From Akkermansiaceae bacterium (GTDB lineage Bacteria > Verrucomicrobiota > Verrucomicrobiia > Verrucomicrobiales > Akkermansiaceae): a stretch of DNA of 64,000 bases. Every line of letters starts with the position of its first letter. Position 1 is the first letter of the stretch. Location of the stretch: assembly GCA_905182405.1 (NCBI GenBank), contig CAJJBQ010000002.1, positions 496,001-560,000 on the forward strand, written 5' to 3'. A program made the translations under genes and the position numbers. The notes under the pieces were generated by a model that saw nothing but the letters and a program-made list of their open reading frames with translations, was not told the origin of the DNA and searched no databases. Below, one piece after another: positions 1 to 7,628 of the stretch.

Positions 1-1266
1 GGTAATGAGCCGGCCGTATTTCGCGGCTGCTTTCGGCGCGACACGGAAAACCCGGCCGCGCTCGAGATCGCGCATGCCGTGGCCGCCGACGCCGGGGTCG
101 TACCAGTCGGCGACGATCAAAGATCCGTCCGGGGCGACACAGACATCGCTCGGGCGGAACCAGCGATCGACGCTGCCTTCGAGAATGTTGAGGATCTCGG
201 CGGAGTAGCCAGCGCCGTCGGGCTTGGTGAGGTAGGCGCGCACGATGTTCGGCCCGGCGTCGCAGTGGATCGGCTGGCCGTGGAATACCTTTGGCAAGAG
301 ATCGCCTTCATAGAGGCAGATGCCGGTCGGGGATCCCGCTCCGGTCTGGATCAGATTGGGCACGACACCGGGATCGTTGAGGTGCCAGTGCCGGTGCGGG
401 ATCTCCTTCTCGATGTTCGGCCGCGGGTCGCGCCAACCGGCGCGGGTGATCTCGTCCTTGTAGCCATAGTTGCCGAACTCCATGACGTAGTTGATGCGCA
501 CGCCTTTGTTACCGTCGTCGTCGTTGTCGCTCTGCCAGACCGTGCCGAAGGAATCGACCGCGATCTCCCAGTTGTTGCGGAAGTTCCAGCCGAGCGTCTC
601 GACGCCACTGCCATCGAGTTCACAGCGGAACACCATGCCCTGCTGGTAGGGGAGGTTGTCGCCGCGAACTTCGTTACCGGCCTTGTCGACGATGATCTTG
701 CCGTCCTTGTCGTGCAACTTTTTCCCCGCGTTGCCGAAATTGAAATACAAGCGCCCGTCGGGGCCGAAATGTAAGGCGTGGATGCCGTGGTCGTGCTGCG
801 CGCCGCCGATTTTGGTAAATATCAACTCCTTACTGCCCGCATCCGCTTTGCCGTCGCCGTCCCTGTCGTAGAGGCTGAAAACATCATCGCCGGCGGAGAT
901 GATGACACGGTCACCAAGAACGCAGATGCCGTGCGCTGAGTCGACGTCCAACCCCTGGTAGAACACCGTGGACTTGTCGGCTTTGGCGTCACCATCACTG
1001 TCTTCGAGGATCAGGATACGGTCGCCCTCGGGGCGCTTGCCCCTGTGGCCCCGGTAGTTGATGACCTCGCAAACCCAGACGCGCCCCTTGTGGTCGACGT
1101 CGATTGCGCTCGGGCTAAGCATCATGGGCTCGCTGGCGAAGAGTTGCGCCTCGAGTTCCTCGTGGATGCTGAGGCCAGCGATGGCGTTGGCGGGTTCGCG
1201 TTCGGCAGCCGCCCAGGGTAGACCGATAGTCAAAGTTGCGAGAATTACTGTCGTGCGTTTCATCAT
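1..1266 (-). CDS. PVC-type membrane-bound dehydrogenase, partial (C-terminus beyond window)
   Basis: The minus-strand frame is open from a tandem ATG-ATG at 1266/1263 to the left edge with no stop, so about 420 residues are visible and the C-terminus is missing. A short signal peptide (about residues 1-21, ending near PWAAAE) is followed by a beta-propeller of the PVC-type dehydrogenase family: 'LFASEPMMLSPSAIDVD', 'GRVWVCEVINY', a calcium-like DSDGDAKAD segment, and 'DGSLIVADWYDPGVGGHG'. Family members are secreted or periplasmic and commonly carry HEAT repeats and a c-type haem domain downstream; those parts would lie outside the window. The substrate is unknown, and sugar oxidation is only inferred from context. 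An AAGGA element about 8 bases upstream supports the start. It is the last visible gene of the polysaccharide locus, 47 bp after the rhamnosidase, and is a paralogue of the central part of the gene at 15640-18927. Confidence 0.85.
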   Translation of the reverse strand, partial: MMKRTTVILATLTIGLPWAAAEREPANAIAGLSIHEELEAQLFASEPMMLSPSAIDVDHKGRVWVCEVINYRGHRGKRPEGDRILILEDSDGDAKADKSTVFYQGLDVDSAHGICVLGDRVIISAGDDVFSLYDRDGDGKADAGSKELIFTKIGGAQHDHGIHALHFGPDGRLYFNFGNAGKKLHDKDGKIIVDKAGNEVRGDNLPYQQGMVFRCELDGSGVETLGWNFRNNWEIAVDSFGTVWQSDNDDDGNKGVRINYVMEFGNYGYKDEITRAGWRDPRPNIEKEIPHRHWHLNDPGVVPNLIQTGAGSPTGICLYEGDLLPKVFHGQPIHCDAGPNIVRAYLTKPDGAGYSAEILNILEGSVDRWFRPSDVCVAPDGSLIVADWYDPGVGGHGMRDLERGRVFRVAPKAAAKYGRLIT

Positions 1267-1313
1267 CTTTAGTTCCTTTTTCATCGCGATCGTTGTGTTT
1301 GAATTAATATAGC

Positions 1314-4300
1314 CTACGGGGCTTTTACCCCGCTCATTTCGAAACGGTAGCGTCCAGAACCGATATCGAACGTCACCCCGTCGACGTCCCGGCGGGCCTT
1401 GGCGATTCCTGCGACACCATCGAGATAGGAATTGTCCTTCCAAACGGCTTGGCCGCCCTCGGTAATTGCAACCGCGTTGAGGCCGAGCGTGGGCACACTC
1501 ACTTTGGCCGTCGAGTTGACGGGTATCTCGATCTCCAGCACGAACGAATTCTTCGTTCGCTTCCAGCTCGACGAGATGATTCCCCTAACGGTCTTGATCG
1601 AGGCCTCGGCGTGCTTCAGATCTCCGAGTGCATGGGGCTTGATTTGGAAATTGGCGTACCCTGGACCAAACTTGCGGGTCCCGTAGTATGAGGGCTCTTG
1701 AATGCCCGCGATACTCTCGTAAAAGAGTCTACCGACACCGGCCAGCATGGTCATGCTCTCTTCGGCATGGTAGCCGCCTTTAAGCATGCCCCAGGATTCC
1801 CAGATGGTGGTCGCGCCCTGGTCAATCATGTAGCCCCAGCCGGGAAACTCGGTCGTGTTAACCGCGTCGTAGACAATCTCGCCCAGACCGTTCTCGACGA
1901 GCGACTCCATAAAACCGGGCAGGCCCACGTGCCCCACTCGCAATTTTCCGCCATCGGCCTCCGTGATGGTCTTGGCAATGTTGTCGATGAGCTGCTGCTT
2001 GTGCTCCGGGGGCACAATATCGAGAGCAAGCGCGATGATCTCTGACGTTTGCGACTTACTGGCATAATGGCCGGTCTTTGGATCCAGCCAAGTTTTGTTG
2101 ATCATGGTCCGGATCTCCTGGGCCAGCTTCGCGTAACGTTCCCCTTCCCCTTTCCTGCCCAACACCCGGCACATGTTCGCCAGGGTCCGTGTGTTGTGGT
2201 AATAGAAACAGGTCCAGATGAAATCCTTGGGTGTTTCCTTGCTGATGAATTCCCAGTGCCCGGTTTTCCGACCGGGCAGCATGTGTTCGCCGAGCCAGCC
2301 TTTGGTGACAATGTGATCGTCACCCGCCAGCTCCCGTCCGATGAAGTCCACCCATGCCTTGACCCTGTCGTAATGTTCTTCCAGCAGCCGTTGGTCACCG
2401 TGGCATTGATAAAGATACCATACGAGCATCGGATAGGCGGCATTCTGGGAAACGTCACTTTGTCGATTCATCCCTGGCAACCGAGGCACGATATCGGAAA
2501 GGTCTCCGTTTTCGGAGCCGGCCAGCGGGATACTACGGGCCACGTCAGTCCATAGACCGGGCATGTGCTTGCGGGACGACAGGCTTCCGAAATAGCTCGC
2601 CGGCTCGTTGTAGAAAATCGGCTCGCGGTGCAGGCAGTCCAAAACGAACCCCTTCAACGCCACCCTCATCGTACGCTGGATGTTCCCGTGAATTTGATTG
2701 AACAACTTGTTGGAGCAGACAAACCGTCCGTGCATGTCGATGTCGCTGTAGACTTCCCGCCCCATCACAGTCTCGCTCGTCGGTTTCCCTTTGAGCCCTT
2801 CGACGCGAACGTAGCGCACCGGGTGAATCGTAAAGCGAGCTTCATATGTTTCGCCGGCCGGCTCGCCCTTGAGGATGTAGGTGTCCTTCTCGCCGAGTTC
2901 ATAGTGGATCGTGATCTTGTCGCCGGATTTGCCCTTGGCTTTGACGAGCATCCAACCGCTGAAATACCGGTCGAACTCGAAGATCCATCCGCCGCTCTTG
3001 TGTTGGCTTATCTTGATCGGCGAGAACGTGTCCTGAACCTTCATCGGCGGTGCGGTTTGATTTCTCAATCGGCCTTTGGGGGCGGCGAGAACGGAGACAG
3101 TGCTCCATTTTCTGTGGTCAAAGCCGGTCTTGCTCCAGCCCGGCTTTTCGCTTCTGGCGTCATAGGTTTCGCCGGCTACCAGTTGGTTGGCCCCGACCGG
3201 CCCGCGGGCGGTCTTCCAGGTCTTGTCGGTCAGCACTTGGGTTTCGGTTCCATCATTGTGGGTGATCGTCATCTGCATGAGGGCCCGCGGCGGATATCCC
3301 CAGGGGCCGCCCTTTTCCCACGGCAGGACGCTGGCCGCGCTGTACCAGCCGTTGCCCAGCATAATGCCGACCGCATTGGCACCGGGCTTGAGGAAACTCG
3401 TTACGTCGTAGGTGCGATACATCACCTCCTGGGAGTAGTCCGTCAGGGTGGGCGAAAGCACATCGTCAGAAACCTTCTTGCCGTTGATGTACAGTTCGCT
3501 CCAGCCCAGCCCGGAAAATCGCACGCTCGCGCGCTCGATGTTCTTAGTCACCGCGAACTCCTTCCGCAGCAGCGGCGAGGGCGCGACAGCGGAAGCCCGC
3601 ATTGCCAGGATGCGGTTGACTTTCACAACGGGCGGGAACTTCGGGGAATTCCCGGCATCGTATACCTTAAATTCGAGAATGCCCGTTGACTGTCCGTTCG
3701 AGTCGAACTCCAGCTTGAGTTTTGACGTGGTGACCGCTTTGAAAGTTGTCGTGTTGTACCTGTCGACTTCAAGCCCCAGGCCAACCGGGCTCTCAACAGG
3801 CTTGAACGCCTTACCGTCCCAGTAGAGAACTCGCGCCGCCTTGGGCGGTATCACGCCGGCTTTATCATCGAACCAGTAGACGTCGATACCGTCGACATGA
3901 ACAGGCTTGGTCCATTCGTACTGGACCCAGTGGGTCCCCTTCTTGGGCCAGTTACCGTAGGCGCCGTAGCGTTTGTCGTTGGAGTTGTTCAGCTTAAACC
4001 CGTCATTGACTGCATCCAGCGACTCGTGCCCCGACACAAATGATGTCGATGGCTTTGCAAGCAATGCGAGATTGACGCGGTCCGGCTTTTCATCATCCAG
4101 ATCCTCGGCAGGTGGGCTGGGAGGTTTGACGCCGATCCATTGACCCTTCCAATCACTTTGTTTCATAAGCCCCATTTCGAAGCTGCCCGGCTTGCTCCAT
4201 GTCGATGGCTGCCCCTGCTTGTCCCAGACCCGGACCTTCCAATAGCACCTTTCTCCGCTTATCAGCGCCTTTCCCTGATAGTCGACATTCACCGAGCTGT

Positions 4301-4607
4301 CGGAATTTACTTTTCCGCTATCCCATTTGTCGCCGACGATTGCCTGGAGTTGTTTCTCGCTCGTGGCAACCAGGACGCGATACGCCGACTGCAATTGTGC
4401 CCGTTTGTCGGACTGAAGCAGCCAGCCGAAGCGAGGTTGGGGCGTATCGACGCCCAGCGGGTTGGTCGCGTACTCGCAGGTCAATTCCGAAGTCGCCAGT
4501 TCTGCTTGCTGTTCGGCGCAGCGTGCCGTTGTGGTCGACAGAATGGTTACGACAAAGCACACCGTCAGGCTAACGGCGATGGTTCCTACGAGTTGTTGAA
4601 TGAACAT
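1314..4607 (-). CDS. Secreted GH78-family alpha-L-rhamnosidase with inserted discoidin-like module
   Basis: A 1097-residue protein with an N-terminal hydrophobic signal segment (about 1-30). Next comes the fibronectin-like start of bacterial rhamnosidases ('NPLGVDTPQPRFGW', about 47-60). An inserted discoidin/F5-8C-like beta-sandwich follows (about 178-325, with YGNWPKKGTHWVQYEW), then the rhamnosidase N domain ('LYINGKKVSDDVLSPTLTDY'), the (alpha/alpha)6 catalytic barrel, and a C-terminal beta domain. GH78 enzymes hydrolyse terminal alpha-L-rhamnose by inversion. The usual catalytic signature DCPxRExxGWxGD is altered to DCLHREPIFYNEPA near residues 656-670, so the exact acid residue is uncertain; 'ATTIWESW' is conserved. 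The start lies 5 bp after the GH31 stop codon with no clear ribosome binding site, so translational coupling is likely. Probably periplasmic or surface-exposed. Fold assignment is confident; substrate specificity is inferred. Confidence 0.85.
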   Translation of the reverse strand: MFIQQLVGTIAVSLTVCFVVTILSTTTARCAEQQAELATSELTCEYATNPLGVDTPQPRFGWLLQSDKRAQLQSAYRVLVATSEKQLQAIVGDKWDSGKVNSDSSVNVDYQGKALISGERCYWKVRVWDKQGQPSTWSKPGSFEMGLMKQSDWKGQWIGVKPPSPPAEDLDDEKPDRVNLALLAKPSTSFVSGHESLDAVNDGFKLNNSNDKRYGAYGNWPKKGTHWVQYEWTKPVHVDGIDVYWFDDKAGVIPPKAARVLYWDGKAFKPVESPVGLGLEVDRYNTTTFKAVTTSKLKLEFDSNGQSTGILEFKVYDAGNSPKFPPVVKVNRILAMRASAVAPSPLLRKEFAVTKNIERASVRFSGLGWSELYINGKKVSDDVLSPTLTDYSQEVMYRTYDVTSFLKPGANAVGIMLGNGWYSAASVLPWEKGGPWGYPPRALMQMTITHNDGTETQVLTDKTWKTARGPVGANQLVAGETYDARSEKPGWSKTGFDHRKWSTVSVLAAPKGRLRNQTAPPMKVQDTFSPIKISQHKSGGWIFEFDRYFSGWMLVKAKGKSGDKITIHYELGEKDTYILKGEPAGETYEARFTIHPVRYVRVEGLKGKPTSETVMGREVYSDIDMHGRFVCSNKLFNQIHGNIQRTMRVALKGFVLDCLHREPIFYNEPASYFGSLSSRKHMPGLWTDVARSIPLAGSENGDLSDIVPRLPGMNRQSDVSQNAAYPMLVWYLYQCHGDQRLLEEHYDRVKAWVDFIGRELAGDDHIVTKGWLGEHMLPGRKTGHWEFISKETPKDFIWTCFYYHNTRTLANMCRVLGRKGEGERYAKLAQEIRTMINKTWLDPKTGHYASKSQTSEIIALALDIVPPEHKQQLIDNIAKTITEADGGKLRVGHVGLPGFMESLVENGLGEIVYDAVNTTEFPGWGYMIDQGATTIWESWGMLKGGYHAEESMTMLAGVGRLFYESIAGIQEPSYYGTRKFGPGYANFQIKPHALGDLKHAEASIKTVRGIISSSWKRTKNSFVLEIEIPVNSTAKVSVPTLGLNAVAITEGGQAVWKDNSYLDGVAGIAKARRDVDGVTFDIGSGRYRFEMSGVKAP

Positions 4608-4612
4608 ATATT

Positions 4613-7597
4613 CTACAGGCTAATCTCTAGGCGCTGACCGGCATATTGGATCTCTTTGGTGATGCCGTCCGGAATGAGTTCAATTATGAATGTCCGCTTG
4701 GGACTGCCCTTTGCTTGTGGCTCAATGGTCAAGCGTTTGGCGGCATCGTCCCACCTGATCAGTGTCTGGACTGAATCGCCTTTGAGGTAACTGAGGCTGA
4801 TGCCGTCGTCGTCGTACAGCGTGTAGTTGCCGTCGGCGCCTCGGTAGATCTTGAGCGTCGTGGGTTCGTCGACCTTTTCTCCGGTGTATTGGCGGATGGG
4901 GTCGACCGGCACGATCGCGCCGGCGCGAACATAGATCGGCATGGTGGCCAGATCCACGGCGCGCTGCACGCTGCGGCCGCCGCTCTCGAGCTTGCCGGTC
5001 CACCAGTCATACCACTTCCCTGCGGGCAGATAGACTTCGCGGGACGTCGCGCCTTTTTTGTAGACCGGTGCGATGAGCAGGTCGCGGCCCCAGAGATACT
5101 CATCGCCGATTCCTCGAGCCTTCTTGTCCTTCGGGTAGTGCAGCCACAGCGAGCGCATCATGGGCATACCGGTTTCGCGGGCTTCCCAGGTCAAGGTGTA
5201 GTTGTAGGTCAACAACTGATACCGCAGTTCGATGTATTTCTTGGCAATCGGTTCGACGGTGGGGTTGTTCATTTCCGACTTCGGCTGGACGTAGCTTCCT
5301 TCACCCGGACCGGGTTCGCTGAGTCCCCATGTCCAGGGAAGACGATTTTCCCACCCGCGACCATGGCACCGCATCAGCGAATTGAACGCGGCAAACTGCA
5401 CCCAGCGCACATACAGTTCCGCCGAGTATTCATCCGTCGTATAAAACGCACCGATGTCGGAGTTCCAGAACGGCGAGACGCTCAGGGAGTGGTTGATGCC
5501 AATCGCAATATGGGTCTGGAGCGTGCGCCACGTCGTGAGCGGATCGCCAGGCCACATCCAACCGCCCCACCGGGCGATGCCGAGATAGCCGTTGCGATGC
5601 AGGCTCCAGGGACGCACGTTGGGTTGCTTCGAGAGTGGCCCGGTGTAGTAGAGTTCGTGGCGTTTCATGCGCTCATGGAAGTTGAACCAGTCGCCTTCGT
5701 CCGGCCACCAAGCATCGACTCCCGCATCCACCAGCGCATTGTGCTCATTCCAGTAGGTTTGAATGTGGGTGTTATCGAGTGTTTCACCGGGCTTGGGCGG
5801 AATGGTTCCTTGGATCGTTGCTAGACGATCACGATCCCATGGGATCATGTGCATCATCACCTTGACGTCCCGCTTGTGCAGATCGGCGAGCACTTCTTTG
5901 GGGTCGCGTTTGAACACGGCGGGATTGAATTCGAAGGAGGGCTGATTCTTGTTCCAGCCACTCGGGGTGAAGCCAGTGCCCAGATAGCAGACGCTATCAA
6001 GAGGGATCTCTTTCTCTCTGAAGGTATCGATGACTTCCAGCATCTGCGATTCGCTCCTCAGATTGCGGTGCGACTGCTGATAGCCCATCACCCACTTCGG
6101 CGGCAGCACGGCCTGGCCGGAGAGGGTCGAAATGTCTTTCATGAAGGCCGGGGGATTCTTCGTGTCAAAGACGAACACATCGTAGGTGCCCGGGATGAAG
6201 GCCTCCGGTGGTGGCATGCCGATCCGACCTTTCCGCTGCTGTTTTCGGCTGACCACCGTGCCCGGTAGAATGGGCTCTGCAGGGATGAACTTGCCCGTCT
6301 CGGCGTCGCTGAGATCGATCGCACCCCACGGTGCTGGAATGAACATCCCCCACCCACCCGTGCCAACCATCAGGGGCACCGGATTGTAGGAGCCATAGGT
6401 TCCCGTTCCGTACCACGGAGTCATGGGATGCAGACGCCCGCGACGGTCGAGCTCGATCTTGTCAGTGCGCCAGGATTCCCCGGTCTGCTTGGGGCCGCCT
6501 TCGCCCATTCCTAGAACCGGCTGGTCATCCAAAACAAAGGACATCGTGCCATCGGGAGCAAAGGTGATCTTCTGCAGGGGTTCGTTGTCCAAGGTGGTCA
6601 CCTGCACTGACAGCGGCTTGCTTTGTACGGTCACATTCATCTGGCCCACTCGTGCCTTGACCGGTTCGAAGACCGAGTCGAGTTCGCGTAGGCTAATGAC
6701 CGCCTTGGGGTAGTCTCGCTCGACCAGCGCAGGGGTATAGGGAAACTTGCCTTTGGAATCGTGCGGCTGGATGGTGATACGGATCCCGGTTTTGCCCGCA
6801 GCACGGATATCGAGTTGCGGTCTGGCGACAACGCGGACCGCCAAGGTCGATGAATCGCTCATCGTTCCCTTACGGGCGGTCAGCGTGAGAACATAGTCTC
6901 CCACGGCTGAGAACGTGGCCGTCGTCGCCAATGCCGCGTCGTCGGCGAAGGCGACCTTGCCCGGGCCCGAGGTCTTGCTCCAGGTGAGCTTCGTCGTGTC
7001 GGTAGAGATCGCCCGCAACAACTGTCCGGCGAACGGCGTTTCCCGGCCGTGCATCACGATGCGGTCAACGCCGGCCATGACGGAGGGCGGGAAGTTGGGG
7101 AGCTCGCCCTCGTTGGACACTTTCCACTCGAGAATGCCCGTGGAGAATTGCTCGTTGCCGTCGATCTCCAGGCGGAGCTTGGACGTCCGGACCTCGTCGA
7201 AGGTGGTCGTGTTGAACTTGTCCTTGGCGACCCCCAGTCCCGAGGGATTTCGAACCGGGACAAAACCCTTGCCGTCCCAATAGAGCACGCGGCAGGCCTT
7301 GGGCAGGCGGACGCCGCCATGATCATCCCACCAGAAGACATCAATCTTCCGTGTGCGGACGGGGGCCGCCCAGTCGTACTGAACCCATTGGGTGCCCTTG
7401 GACGGCCAGTTGCCGTACGATCCCTTGCCACGAACGTGGGAGGTCTTGGGCGCGTGTCCGTCGTGGAGCGCCACTAGTGAAGTATCTCGCGACACGTGAG
7501 AGGTCGACGGTTCCGCGACCGGCGCGAGATTGACATTTGTCGCCGCCCCGGAAAGCGCACACGCCGCAACCATCAATATTATAAATTGCTTCTTCAT
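4613..7597 (-). CDS. Secreted GH31-family alpha-glycosidase with discoidin-like and PKD-like modules
   Basis: A 994-residue protein. The start at 7597 is chosen because AAGGAGG sits just upstream and a classic signal peptide (MKKQFIILMVAACALSGAA) follows; an open frame extends 43 codons further upstream but has no support. Domains in order: a discoidin-like module (about 22-170, with YGNWPSKGTQWVQYDW), a PKD/Ig-like domain (about 185-275, 'GDYVLTLTARKGTMSDS'), a GH31 N-terminal beta-sandwich, the catalytic TIM barrel, and a C-terminal beta domain with 'PIYVRAGAIVP'. The nucleophile Asp is in WWPDEGDW (about 632) and the acid/base Asp in WPGDP (about 683). GH31 includes alpha-glucosidases, alpha-xylosidases and sulfoquinovosidases; which activity applies cannot be decided here. 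The N-terminal module is strikingly similar to that of the adjacent rhamnosidase. Confidence 0.88.
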   Translation of the reverse strand: MKKQFIILMVAACALSGAATNVNLAPVAEPSTSHVSRDTSLVALHDGHAPKTSHVRGKGSYGNWPSKGTQWVQYDWAAPVRTRKIDVFWWDDHGGVRLPKACRVLYWDGKGFVPVRNPSGLGVAKDKFNTTTFDEVRTSKLRLEIDGNEQFSTGILEWKVSNEGELPNFPPSVMAGVDRIVMHGRETPFAGQLLRAISTDTTKLTWSKTSGPGKVAFADDAALATTATFSAVGDYVLTLTARKGTMSDSSTLAVRVVARPQLDIRAAGKTGIRITIQPHDSKGKFPYTPALVERDYPKAVISLRELDSVFEPVKARVGQMNVTVQSKPLSVQVTTLDNEPLQKITFAPDGTMSFVLDDQPVLGMGEGGPKQTGESWRTDKIELDRRGRLHPMTPWYGTGTYGSYNPVPLMVGTGGWGMFIPAPWGAIDLSDAETGKFIPAEPILPGTVVSRKQQRKGRIGMPPPEAFIPGTYDVFVFDTKNPPAFMKDISTLSGQAVLPPKWVMGYQQSHRNLRSESQMLEVIDTFREKEIPLDSVCYLGTGFTPSGWNKNQPSFEFNPAVFKRDPKEVLADLHKRDVKVMMHMIPWDRDRLATIQGTIPPKPGETLDNTHIQTYWNEHNALVDAGVDAWWPDEGDWFNFHERMKRHELYYTGPLSKQPNVRPWSLHRNGYLGIARWGGWMWPGDPLTTWRTLQTHIAIGINHSLSVSPFWNSDIGAFYTTDEYSAELYVRWVQFAAFNSLMRCHGRGWENRLPWTWGLSEPGPGEGSYVQPKSEMNNPTVEPIAKKYIELRYQLLTYNYTLTWEARETGMPMMRSLWLHYPKDKKARGIGDEYLWGRDLLIAPVYKKGATSREVYLPAGKWYDWWTGKLESGGRSVQRAVDLATMPIYVRAGAIVPVDPIRQYTGEKVDEPTTLKIYRGADGNYTLYDDDGISLSYLKGDSVQTLIRWDDAAKRLTIEPQAKGSPKRTFIIELIPDGITKEIQYAGQRLEISL

Positions 7598-7601
7598 TTT
7601 T

Positions 7602-7608
7602 CCTCCTT
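7602..7608 (-). promoter_or_regulatory. Strong Shine-Dalgarno sequence (AAGGAGG) for the GH31 gene
   Basis: Reading the minus strand, AAGGAGG is followed by four A residues and ATG at 7597. This fixes the GH31 start and excludes the 43-codon upstream extension. It stands out because almost no gene in the core part of this window has a recognisable ribosome binding site. Confidence 0.8.
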
Positions 7609-7628
7609 CTAATGTTTGGAACTTTTCA

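Noticed and set aside
79-774. Long plus-strand open frame at the left edge
   Set aside because: It is the antisense of the partial PVC dehydrogenase; its protein is low-complexity valine/aspartate-rich with no domain, while the minus strand has a clear family sequence.
2565-3689. 374-codon plus-strand open frame inside the rhamnosidase
   Set aside because: Antisense shadow of a well-supported GH78 protein in G+C-rich DNA; no signal or motif.
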